Shown here: one piece after another, positions 6,671-13,821 of the stretch
Layout: every line of letters starts with the position of its first letter
Position numbering within the stretch: position 1 is the first letter of the stretch
Source: Epsilonproteobacteria bacterium UBA6211
GTDB taxonomy: Bacteria > Campylobacterota > Campylobacteria > Campylobacterales > Arcobacteraceae
Direction of reading: 5' to 3'
Assembly (NCBI GenBank): GCA_002421845.1
Contig: DISL01000058.1
Coordinates: 1-13,995, forward strand
DNA: 13,995 nucleotides
The notes under the pieces: generated by a model
Told to the model about the DNA's origin: nothing
The model's database searches: none
Seen by the model: the letters and a program-made list of their open reading frames with translations, nothing else
Translations under genes and position numbers: made by a program

Positions 6671-8548
6671 TCATTTTTTATTGCTTACGACACCTCTAGG
6701 ATTTACGTACATATGTAGTATATCCACCGCACTCGGGGTTATTCCCGATATGAGCGAAGCAGCAAAAAGTGTAGGTGGTTTGTGCTTTTTGAGCTTTTCG
6801 ATAACTTCGTTTGAAAGCCCTGGGAGTTTGTCGTAAACAAAATCATCAGGTATTCTTAGATTTAACATCTTTTTCATTTTTTCTATCTGTTTTTGTTGTT
6901 TTTGTACATAACGATAGTATTTTGCTTCTACGATAACTTGTTCTTTCGTGTAGTCGTCAAGCTCTTTGAAACTCGGTACAAACTCATCAAACTTTGCCAA
7001 GTCTATAGTGTTTCTTCCTACCATATCCACAAGTAAAGTTTTGTCGCTTATTTTCTCTTCGCCCATATTTTCAAGCATTGCAAGATTCTCTTTGCTAGGG
7101 GTAAACCACGTATTTACCATCAGTTCCATAGCTTGATTTATGGTTTCGTTTTTTGCTCTCATTTTATCAAAGGTATCTTGGTCTATAAGCCCCATTCGGT
7201 AACCATATTCCATAAGTCTTACATCGGCATTTTCTTCTCGTAGAAGTAGCCTATATTCCGCACGGCTTGTAAACATTCTATACGGTTCGCTTGTACCCTT
7301 GGTAACCAAATCATCTATAAGTACACCGATATATGCTTCATCACGTCTAAGTACGAAAGGCTCTTTACCATCTATTGCCAATACGGCATTAATCCCTGCC
7401 ATAAGCCCTTGAGCCGCTGCTTCTTCATACCCTGTTGTAGCATTTATCTGACCTGCTAGATATAGGTTTTTTACCTTTTTTGTCTCTAGTGTATGGTGAA
7501 GTTCCGTCGGATCAACATAATCATACTCTATTGCATATCCGTATCTTACTATTTTTGCGTTTTCTAGCCCTTTGATAGAGTGAATCATTGCAGATTGTAC
7601 ATCTATCGGTAAAGATGTACTAAGACCGTTTATATAGTATTCTAGGCACTGTGCCGTTTGAGGCTCTAAAAATAACTGATGTCTTTCTCTATCGCTAAAT
7701 CGGTTGATTTTATCCTCTATACTTGGGCAGTATCTTGGTCCTAAGCCCTCAATTTGCCCCGTGAAAAGAGGAGCACGATAGAAATTGTCCGATATTATTT
7801 TGTGTGTTGTTTCATTTGTATATGTTATATAGCATGGATGTTGTTTTGGATTGAATGTACTTTTATCCGTTCTAAAAGAAAAAGGAATCGGTTTTTCATC
7901 TCCGCCGTGAGCTTCCATCACGCTAAAATCTATACTTTTTGCATCAAGTCTTGACGGTGTTCCTGTTTTTAGTCTTCCCACTTTTAGCCCAAGCTCCCTT
8001 AAGCTATCGCTTAATGTTGCCGATGGAGCTTCCCAAGCACGTCCTGCACTAAGTTTTTGTTCACCGATATGAACAAGCCCTTTCATAAAAGTTCCCGTAG
8101 TTAGTACCACTTTTTTTGCCGTAAAGCTAAGACCGAGTTTGGTTTTTACGCCTGTTACTTGAGCGTCATCATAGATAAGAGCCGTTGCTTCATCTTGAAA
8201 AATCTCAAGATTAGGTGTATTGAAACATACCTCTCTCATATAAAGTCTATAGGTATCCATATCTATTTGAGCACGACTTCCTTGAACGGCTGCCCCTTTA
8301 CTTGCATTTAGTATCCTAAACTGAATACCAGTAGCATCGGTACATTTTCCCATCTCTCCGCCTATAGCGTCAAGTTCTTTTACTAGATGCCCTTTTGCAA
8401 GTCCTCCGATAGCAGGATTACAACTTGCAGCACCTAGCTGTTCTACTAGCATAGTAATAAGTAGTGTTTTTTTGCCCATTCTGGCACTTGCAAGTGATGC
8501 TTCTATACCTGCATGTCCACCACCGACAACTATAATATCATAATTCAC
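6671..8548 (-). CDS. mnmG: MnmG (GidA), tRNA uridine-34 5-carboxymethylaminomethyl synthesis enzyme (625 aa)
   Basis: MnmG is an FAD protein that works with the GTPase MnmE to build the cmnm5 group on wobble uridine 34 of certain tRNAs, in the cytoplasm. Residues 9-14 (GGGHAG) form the FAD-binding Rossmann turn. The family signatures are intact: CNPAIGG at 43-49 and GPRYCPSIEDK at 270-280, whose cysteines C43 and C274 correspond to the two catalytic-region cysteines of E. coli MnmG, and AGQINATTGYEEAAAQG at 365-381. The C-terminal MnmE/tRNA-binding helices include KLPGLSNEVIEKLKKHKPPT. I take GTG at 8548 as the start because GGAG lies 5 nt upstream and the protein then begins directly at the FAD fold; an in-frame ATG at 8596 would add 16 residues and lie upstream of the predicted transcript start. 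It diverges from ribE. mnmE is not in this window. Confidence 0.96.
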   Translation of the reverse strand: MNYDIIVVGGGHAGIEASLASARMGKKTLLITMLVEQLGAASCNPAIGGLAKGHLVKELDAIGGEMGKCTDATGIQFRILNASKGAAVQGSRAQIDMDTYRLYMREVCFNTPNLEIFQDEATALIYDDAQVTGVKTKLGLSFTAKKVVLTTGTFMKGLVHIGEQKLSAGRAWEAPSATLSDSLRELGLKVGRLKTGTPSRLDAKSIDFSVMEAHGGDEKPIPFSFRTDKSTFNPKQHPCYITYTNETTHKIISDNFYRAPLFTGQIEGLGPRYCPSIEDKINRFSDRERHQLFLEPQTAQCLEYYINGLSTSLPIDVQSAMIHSIKGLENAKIVRYGYAIEYDYVDPTELHHTLETKKVKNLYLAGQINATTGYEEAAAQGLMAGINAVLAIDGKEPFVLRRDEAYIGVLIDDLVTKGTSEPYRMFTSRAEYRLLLREENADVRLMEYGYRMGLIDQDTFDKMRAKNETINQAMELMVNTWFTPSKENLAMLENMGEEKISDKTLLVDMVGRNTIDLAKFDEFVPSFKELDDYTKEQVIVEAKYYRYVQKQQKQIEKMKKMLNLRIPDDFVYDKLPGLSNEVIEKLKKHKPPTLFAASLISGITPSAVDILHMYVNPRGVVSNKK

Positions 8549-8581
8549 TTTGTCTCCAATTAGTAAAATTAACATAAATTG

Positions 8582-8594
8582 TGATATTATATCC
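8582..8594. promoter_or_regulatory. Back-to-back -10 elements shared by mnmG and ribE
   Basis: The palindrome gatattatatc (8583-8593) reads TATAAT on the minus strand (8591-8586) toward mnmG, with a run of eight T upstream, as in Campylobacterota promoters. On the plus strand it reads TGaTATTAT (8582-8590), an extended -10, toward ribE. Predicted leaders are about 31 nt for mnmG and about 18 nt for ribE. RNA polymerase could not occupy both at once. Confidence 0.55.
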
Positions 8595-8614
8595 AAAAAA
8601 AATTAAGAGGTCGG

Positions 8615-9229
8615 ATGTTTACCGGATTAATTCGAGAAATTGCGAAAGTTAAAAGCTTTGAAGGTAGTAAACTTAGCGTTTATTCAAAGCATCATGCAAA
8701 GCTTGGAGACTCCATAGCGATAAACGGTGCTTGTTTGACCGTAGTAGAAGTAGGTAGCTGTTATTTTAGCGTAGAGCTTTCTCCCGAGTCAAAAAACGTA
8801 CTTGCAATAGAGAACTATAAAGATGAAGTTCATATGGAACCCGCGATGATGATGGGTGACAGATTTGAAGGGCATATAGTTCAAGGGCATGTGGATTGTA
8901 TAGGTGAGATAGTAGATATTAAAAACAACGGTAATAGTACCGATTTTTTTATAAAATTACCGAAAAACTATATTAAGTTTGTAGTTCCAAAAGGCTCTAT
9001 CACAATAGACGGTGTAAGCTTAACTGTAAATGACGTATTTGATAGTAGTTTTAGACTTACTATAATACCTCACACTATCAAAAATACAATTTTCGGTAGG
9101 TACAAAAAAGGGACGTCGGTCAATATAGAAACAGATATGTTTGCTAGATATGTGTATCATATATTCGGCAAAAAAAATGATAAAGAAATTTCGTGGGATA
9201 GTGTTGATAAGATTTTAGCTAGTTATTAA
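8615..9229 (+). CDS. ribE: Riboflavin synthase, alpha-type (204 aa)
   Basis: The enzyme converts two molecules of 6,7-dimethyl-8-ribityllumazine into riboflavin plus a pyrimidine product, the last step of riboflavin synthesis, in the cytoplasm. The protein shows the diagnostic two-fold internal repeat: MFTGLI with GDSIAINGACLTV (31-43) in the first barrel, and GHIVQGHVD (87-94) with KGSITIDGVSLTV (126-138) in the second. The C-terminal IPHTIKNTIF and NIETDMFARYV (170-180) are also typical. Length is normal for the family. The usual RTTLG-like stretch after the first barrel is replaced by a divergent ENYKDEVHMEP segment, though MGDR follows as expected. The start ATG has aagagg 4 nt upstream. 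It is followed after 12 bp by the rodZ-like gene, so the two are probably co-transcribed. No FMN riboswitch is visible in the short leader. Confidence 0.95.
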   Translation: MFTGLIREIAKVKSFEGSKLSVYSKHHAKLGDSIAINGACLTVVEVGSCYFSVELSPESKNVLAIENYKDEVHMEPAMMMGDRFEGHIVQGHVDCIGEIVDIKNNGNSTDFFIKLPKNYIKFVVPKGSITIDGVSLTVNDVFDSSFRLTIIPHTIKNTIFGRYKKGTSVNIETDMFARYVYHIFGKKNDKEISWDSVDKILASY

Positions 9230-9241
9230 AGGCAGGGGTTA

Positions 9242-10162
9242 ATGGGTGATTTTGAAAAGTTAAAAGACATAGGTGTAGAAACTATCTACCAAAGAACATA
9301 TATAGCTCATCAAAATATTGAGTTTATACTCGATAAGGATTTTGCAAAACTAAACAACAAATTTAAAGCTACGGGTTTTATAACCATGCTTGAAAAAGAG
9401 TTTGGGCTAGATTTGAGTGATTTCAAAAAAGAGGCTGAAAAGTTTTTTGACCATAAAGAGAGTGAAAAACAAAAGGTAATGGCTTCTCAAAACGAACCAA
9501 AAGAGATAGATAAAAGATTGATTATATACCCTATAGCAATAGTATCTGTTTTGCTTGTGTTGTTTTTAATTATTGGGAGTTTCTCTTCTGATAATGATGA
9601 GTCTGGAACTATGATACAAGCTACAAACAATCCTCCTGAAGTAGCTATAGATAAACTTGTAGAAAATGTACCGCCTGTTGTTCAGGAAGAAATAAAAGTT
9701 GATGAACAACAAAAAACAACACCTGATGCTGTAGCGGTAGAGTCAAAACAAGAAGAGATAAAGCAAGAGGTCAAACAAGAACCAAAACAAGAAGTAGTTG
9801 TTGAGCAAAAACCAAAAGTTGAACAACCGATAGTAAAAGAAGAGCCAAAGGTAGAAGCTCCAAAAATACCTGTTGCAAGTTTACCGAAAATCAAAATTAC
9901 ACCTGCTGTTCAAATTTGGGTAGGGGTTATTTACCTAGATGATTTTTCAAAAAAAGATTATTTAAGTACTAAGACATTTGAGCTTGATAACACTAGAGAT
10001 CAGCTTATCCTGACGGGTCATGGACGTTTGACTATCAATGTTGGAGATAAAGAGCAAGTACATACAGATGAAAATAGACTTAGATTTTTATATCAAAACG
10101 GTGAGTTTAAGATGATTAATATGGAGATATTCAGAGAGATGAATAACGGTAAAAACTGGTAA
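9242..10162 (+). CDS. RodZ-like bitopic membrane protein (306 aa)
   Basis: The topology matches RodZ, the membrane protein that links MreB filaments to the wall-elongation machinery in rod-shaped cells. Residues ~8-70 resemble the second half of the RodZ helix-turn-helix domain: IEFILDKDFAKLNNKFKATG followed by FITMLEKEFGLDLSDF parallels the family pattern YLxALExGDFxxLPxxxYARGFLRxYAxxLGLD. One membrane helix spans about 94-112. A Pro/Glu/Lys/Gln/Val linker (~130-212) with repeated KQE and KPKVEQP-like units crosses the periplasm. A compact beta-rich domain (~215-306), beginning VQIWVGVIYLDDF and ending in NNGKNW, resembles the C-terminal domain of RodZ-like proteins in this phylum. Compared with canonical RodZ the N-terminal HTH looks shortened. 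The start ATG lies 12 bp after ribE with purine-rich aaaggcagggg before it. Other possibility: a different bitopic envelope protein. Confidence 0.7.
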   Translation: MGDFEKLKDIGVETIYQRTYIAHQNIEFILDKDFAKLNNKFKATGFITMLEKEFGLDLSDFKKEAEKFFDHKESEKQKVMASQNEPKEIDKRLIIYPIAIVSVLLVLFLIIGSFSSDNDESGTMIQATNNPPEVAIDKLVENVPPVVQEEIKVDEQQKTTPDAVAVESKQEEIKQEVKQEPKQEVVVEQKPKVEQPIVKEEPKVEAPKIPVASLPKIKITPAVQIWVGVIYLDDFSKKDYLSTKTFELDNTRDQLILTGHGRLTINVGDKEQVHTDENRLRFLYQNGEFKMINMEIFREMNNGKNW

Positions 10163-10177
10163 GATACTAGTTTTTAC
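10149..10177. terminator. Bidirectional terminator spanning both stop codons of convergent genes
   Basis: gtaaaaactggt (10149-10160) pairs with actagtttttac (10166-10177) over 12 bp with one G-T mismatch and a 5-nt loop (aagat). The core ACTGGT/ACTAGT is flanked by A5 on one side and T5 on the other, so it gives a hairpin plus U-run in both directions. The stop codon of the rodZ-like gene (10160-10162) and that of ccoS (10167-10169) both lie inside it. Confidence 0.8.
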
Positions 10178-10394
10178 TCTCTTCGTTTGATTTTTTTAGA
10201 GATTGTTCTTTCTTTTGTTCTTTTTTGTAAGCATCGTTTAAATCCTCTTCACTATCAAACAACAACCCATCCATCATCCTTTTTGTATCGTCAAATTGTC
10301 CACTTTTTGCACCCCATAAAAACACGGCTAGTACGGAAAAGCTAACAACCAAAGAAACAATAAGCATCATAAAAAGAGTACCGCTTATTTCCAT
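10167..10394 (-). CDS. ccoS: CcoS/FixS, cbb3-type cytochrome oxidase assembly protein (75 aa)
   Basis: CcoS is a small single-pass inner-membrane protein needed for maturation of cbb3-type cytochrome c oxidase. Residues ~5-28 are the membrane helix, and the family signature FLWGAKSGQFDD (25-36) followed by LLFD (44-47) is clear. The C-terminal tail is a charged Lys/Glu/Ser stretch, common in this family and not conserved. The start ATG has AAGGGG about 6 nt upstream and overlaps the end of the preceding DUF721-like gene by 10 nt. It is the last gene of the operon that starts with the asparaginase-domain gene and contains ccoI, its usual partner. The oxidase genes ccoNOQP are not in this window. 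Confidence 0.95.
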   Translation of the reverse strand: MEISGTLFMMLIVSLVVSFSVLAVFLWGAKSGQFDDTKRMMDGLLFDSEEDLNDAYKKEQKKEQSLKKSNEESKN

Positions 10395-10834
10395 TTTTTC
10401 CCCTTTGTTTTGATTAAACTTCTGATTTGTTCTATTCTATCGAAAAGTTCTTTATCTTTGAGGTTATTCTCAAAAATACCGTAAGATTTCTCTTCAAAAA
10501 AAGATACTTTGTGAGTTGGTATTTCCGCTAAAGATTTCGGTTTGAGTTTGTCATAACGGAAAATCTTCACATCTTTTATAGTTTTTAAATCTTCTATTTG
10601 TTTTGCATATTGAATTAATATGGGTTTAAAGTTTGTAAGCTCAAATTGAGCTGTAGGATGATGTACTCCTATGGTGAGGACATCTTCTTTAAACTTTGCA
10701 AAAAGTATCATATCAAATATCTGTTTGGTAAGCACTTTTTTCAAAAAATTGTGTATAGGAAAGCGTTGCTTTATCTCTTTGAAAGTGTTTATTTCTAAAA
10801 TGGTAGAAATTAGTGCTTCACTATTTTTTACCAT
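10385..10834 (-). CDS. DUF721/DciA-like protein (149 aa)
   Basis: Residues 51-74 (DVLTIGVHHPTAQFELTNFK and on) follow the pattern of DUF721 proteins: a short strand, a His-Pro, then a helix with EL and a long aliphatic helix. The N-terminal part (FLKKVLTKQIFDMILFAKFK) fits as well. The DciA members of this family help load the replicative helicase in bacteria lacking DnaC/DnaI, but this divergent protein cannot be equated with DciA from sequence alone. It has no membrane segment or signal peptide. The C-terminal half is charged and basic. It overlaps ccoI by 14 nt and ccoS by 10 nt, so it is probably translated by coupling. Its presence between two cbb3 assembly genes may only reflect conserved gene order. 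Real gene: sure; family: moderately sure. Confidence 0.7.
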   Translation of the reverse strand: MVKNSEALISTILEINTFKEIKQRFPIHNFLKKVLTKQIFDMILFAKFKEDVLTIGVHHPTAQFELTNFKPILIQYAKQIEDLKTIKDVKIFRYDKLKPKSLAEIPTHKVSFFEEKSYGIFENNLKDKELFDRIEQIRSLIKTKGKKWK

Positions 10835-13253
10835 TTTTTATCCGTAAAGAGTTTCCAACCACAAGCAAAGAACTCAAGCTCATAGAAACGGCAGCCACAA
10901 GAGGGATTACATACCCTGCCATTGCTATCGGTATGGTTAAAGCGTTGTAAACAAGCGATATACCTAGATTTTGTTTGATAAGTTTGTATGTCTTGTGTGA
11001 TATTTCAAAACATCTTACAAGGGCGGTTAGAGAATCATCAAGTATTACCACGTCACTAGTAGCTATGGATATATCTGCACCGTTACCCATAGCTATGGCA
11101 ATATCGCTTTTTGACAAAGCCAAAGCATCATTGACACCATCCCCAGCCATTACCACTACTTTACCATCTTTTTTTAGGTTGTCTATATATTGTGCTTTTT
11201 GGATAGGGTTTAGTGCATAATGATAGTTTGTTATCCCCACTTGAGAAGCTATATTTTTTGCAACTTGTTCGTTATCACCGGTTAGCATGATTATTTCAAG
11301 ATTAAATTTTCTAAGACTTTCAAAGCTTTTTACGGCATCAGGTTTTAGTAAATCTTGAAGATAAAAAGAGGCTACCAAAGTATCGTTTATAGCAAAATAA
11401 AAAGTAGTAAACTCGCTATTTTGAGGTGTAGCTATCCCAAAATCTTCAAGCATAGCTTTATTTCCACCCATAAGCTTCATATCATTGTATTTTGCATACA
11501 TCCCTTTTGCATCTATTGTTTGATACTCTTCTAGGTTGTATGTTTTTAATTCTTGATAGTTTTCTTCAAGATGTTTTTTGACCGTAGCACTTACAAGATG
11601 GTTTGATGAGCTTACAAGCGTGTAGAGTATATTTACATCAAAGCCACTTGCCAAGTCACTTTTTACGACTTTTAATTTACCTTGCGTAATAGTACCCGTT
11701 TTATCTAGCACCAAAACATCTGCTTTTGCCATAGTTTCTAGGAATTTTGACTCTTTAAATACCAGTTTATTTCGAGCTAGTTCACTAATCCCTACCAAAG
11801 AGGCTATCGGGGTAGCCAAAGACAACGCACAAGGACAAGCTATAACTATAACTGAAATCATAACTATAAAAGCCTTTTCAAATCTTCCTGCTTCAGTAGC
11901 ATAAAAAAGCTCAGGGGTGAAAAAGTACCATCCGATAAATGTCAAAACAGCCAAAGACAAAATAGTAGCCGAAAAGTATTTGGATATTTCGTTTGCTTTT
12001 TTTTCTATATCTGATTTTGAAGCTAAAGAATCCTCTATAAGTGTCACAAAAGAGCTTATTGTGGAGCTTGAGAAATCTTTTTGAGCTTTATATCTTATAA
12101 GAGAGTTTGTATTGATAGTGCCGCTATAAATAGTATCATCGATACTTTTATATACCGGCATAGATTCACCCGTAATACTTGATTCGTCAAAGTTTGCGTT
12201 ACCGCTTACCACGATGCCGTCCACAGGAGCTATCTCACCTGTTTTTAGCTCTAAAATATCTCCTACTTTTATCTCATCTACGCTTATGGATTTTTTTACT
12301 CCGTCTTCTACTAGCATGGCATCAAGCGGTAGTGAGCTTTTTATCTTATCTATAGTATCTACGGCACTTTTTTTACCTATTACCTCAAGATATTTACCTA
12401 CAAGTACAAAAGTAATAATCATCGCCACGGAGTCAAAATAACTCTCACCGACTCCACCGAACATAATATAAAGGGAATAAAAATAGGTCAGTGTAGCACC
12501 ACTCGCTACCAAAAAGTCCATATTTACGATTTTGTTTTTAAGCCCGTAGTAACCACCTCTAAAAAACACCCAACCGCTATAAAAAAGTACGGGAGTAGCC
12601 ACCATAAACTCACCGAAATGTACCATATGCTTCACATCTTCAGTCATTCCTGTAAAAAATCCACTATATTTTGCTACAGCCAACATCATAATATTCATAG
12701 AACCAAAAACAGCCACTATCATTCTCATAAAATAGTCACGTTTTGCACTTGATGCTTTTTCGTCACTTATTTTTGAATCATAGGGGTAAGCATCATATCC
12801 GATACTACGTATTTTTAGTATTATTTGTGATAATTTAATCTTTGAATCATCCCATACGATTCTTGCTTTATAGTTAGTAAAGTTTATATTTGCTTCTATG
12901 ATACCGTCCGTATTAAAAAGTATTTTTTCATTGAGCCATACACATGCGGCACAATGTATCCCTTCTATGATAAGGTCTATTTGCTTGAAGCCTTGTGGAG
13001 TGGTTTTGATAAATCTTTTTTCAAATGATTCTAAATCAAATTTTTCTACGTTTAAGTCTAAATTTTTTGGTGGAGTAAGAGAGTTTTTACCGAGTTTGTC
13101 ATAAAAACTATTCAATCCCTCATCACTTAAAAGATGATAAACCCCCTGACATCCGTTACAACAAAAATACAACTCTTTACCGGTGGATATATCTTTTATC
13201 ATTTGGTCTTGTTCAAATTCCAAATGACAGTGTGAACAATTTATTTTAGACAT
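10821..13253 (-). CDS. ccoI: CcoI/FixI-type copper-transporting P1B ATPase (810 aa)
   Basis: CcoI moves copper across the inner membrane for assembly of cbb3-type oxidase. The order of domains is typical: an N-terminal metal-binding region with C6/C9 and C31-C32-xx-C35 (YFCCNGCQGVYHLL), an HMA domain with GIHCAAC (Cys 101 and 104), membrane helices from ~175, the actuator motif TGES (361-364), the ion-path motif CPC (473-475), the phosphorylation site DKTGT (D517), TGDN (658-661), GDGVND (704-709), and the final helices with YN and MSLSS. Length is normal. One departure is SSNHL at 549-553, where the usual His-Pro of the nucleotide-binding domain is His-Leu; the His is kept. The start ATG overlaps the asparaginase-domain gene by 13 nt and the stop overlaps the DUF721-like gene by 14 nt. 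The nearby ccoS supports CcoI over a copper-export CopA. Confidence 0.94.
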   Translation of the reverse strand: MSKINCSHCHLEFEQDQMIKDISTGKELYFCCNGCQGVYHLLSDEGLNSFYDKLGKNSLTPPKNLDLNVEKFDLESFEKRFIKTTPQGFKQIDLIIEGIHCAACVWLNEKILFNTDGIIEANINFTNYKARIVWDDSKIKLSQIILKIRSIGYDAYPYDSKISDEKASSAKRDYFMRMIVAVFGSMNIMMLAVAKYSGFFTGMTEDVKHMVHFGEFMVATPVLFYSGWVFFRGGYYGLKNKIVNMDFLVASGATLTYFYSLYIMFGGVGESYFDSVAMIITFVLVGKYLEVIGKKSAVDTIDKIKSSLPLDAMLVEDGVKKSISVDEIKVGDILELKTGEIAPVDGIVVSGNANFDESSITGESMPVYKSIDDTIYSGTINTNSLIRYKAQKDFSSSTISSFVTLIEDSLASKSDIEKKANEISKYFSATILSLAVLTFIGWYFFTPELFYATEAGRFEKAFIVMISVIVIACPCALSLATPIASLVGISELARNKLVFKESKFLETMAKADVLVLDKTGTITQGKLKVVKSDLASGFDVNILYTLVSSSNHLVSATVKKHLEENYQELKTYNLEEYQTIDAKGMYAKYNDMKLMGGNKAMLEDFGIATPQNSEFTTFYFAINDTLVASFYLQDLLKPDAVKSFESLRKFNLEIIMLTGDNEQVAKNIASQVGITNYHYALNPIQKAQYIDNLKKDGKVVVMAGDGVNDALALSKSDIAIAMGNGADISIATSDVVILDDSLTALVRCFEISHKTYKLIKQNLGISLVYNALTIPIAMAGYVIPLVAAVSMSLSSLLVVGNSLRIKNGKK

Positions 13254-13753
13254 TTAAAATATCCTAATTCTCTATTTTTAACTATTTCTTGCACGTTTTT
13301 TATTATACCGTTCATGGAGATAAAAACTCCGCTAGTTTGTAAAGCCTGTAAAAAACCGTAAGCACACCCAAGGTTCATACACCCCTCTATAGGATTTATA
13401 CTTATAGGCTCCATAGCACCCACAAAAACTATACTAAGATTTTTTTCTTTTGCTATGTCTTCAATCTCTTGTGCACTTAAATGTATAGTATCCGTTCCAT
13501 GTATAATGATGATTTTTTGATATTCCGACCTGCCTATAATATTTTTTAAGCTTTTTCTATCATTATCATCCATATCTAAACTATCTTTATAGATAAATTC
13601 TTGAATATCAATAAGATTTATATTAAACTTAAAATAAGTTTTAATTATTCTTTGAAGGATTTCATTATTTTTTGGCACAGTCATTTGCCCATCAATCGGA
13701 TTATAGACTTTACTAAAAGTGCCACCGCAAGTTATTATTAGAACTTCATCCAT
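13241..13753 (-). CDS. Asparaginase N-terminal-domain protein (170 aa)
   Basis: The protein consists only of the N-terminal domain of type I/II L-asparaginases. The first threonine motif is TCGGTFSKVY (T12), and HGTDT at 85-89 supplies the second Thr and Asp; VGAMEP at 111-116 parallels VGAMRP of full-length enzymes, with Glu for Arg. Full asparaginases are about 330 residues and need a C-terminal domain and tetramer contacts, so ordinary asparaginase activity is uncertain. It is not a broken gene: its stop overlaps the ccoI start by 13 nt, and I see no remnant of the missing domain. As the first gene of the ccoI-ccoS operon its role there is unclear. It has no signal peptide. The start at ATG 13753 has only a weak purine-rich stretch upstream. 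Domain call sure, activity unsure. Confidence 0.85.
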   Translation of the reverse strand: MDEVLIITCGGTFSKVYNPIDGQMTVPKNNEILQRIIKTYFKFNINLIDIQEFIYKDSLDMDDNDRKSLKNIIGRSEYQKIIIIHGTDTIHLSAQEIEDIAKEKNLSIVFVGAMEPISINPIEGCMNLGCAYGFLQALQTSGVFISMNGIIKNVQEIVKNRELGYFKCLK

Positions 13754-13781
13754 TTAATCTAAACCTATTTATATTTATTTT

Positions 13782-13805
13782 ATGGTATAATATCAAAAAT
13801 ACCAT
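13782..13805. promoter_or_regulatory. Divergent promoter region with 7-bp inverted repeat over the -10 box
   Basis: TATAAT at 13786-13791 follows T-rich DNA and faces the response regulator, with an expected transcription start near 13798 and a leader of about 24 nt. On the minus strand the same bases read TGaTATTAT (13795-13787), an extended -10 facing the asparaginase-ccoI operon. An inverted repeat ATGGTAT (13782-13788) and ATACCAT (13799-13805) with a 10-nt loop covers the -10 and the start site, placed where a repressor could act. Confidence 0.55.
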
Positions 13806-13821
13806 TTTATTAAGGTAAAGT

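Noticed and set aside
8549..8596. N-terminal extension of MnmG from an upstream ATG
   Set aside because: It has no ribosome-binding site, runs beyond the predicted promoter start and is absent from the family's usual N-terminus.
9682..9894. Minus-strand Ser/Thr/Cys/Phe-rich frame of 70 codons
   Set aside because: It is the reverse reading of the repetitive Lys/Gln/Glu/Pro linker of the rodZ-like gene.
12214..12441. Plus-strand frame opposite ccoI (75 codons), with similar ones at 10975-11220 and 12898-13104
   Set aside because: All lie inside the well-supported ccoI gene and lack start signals.
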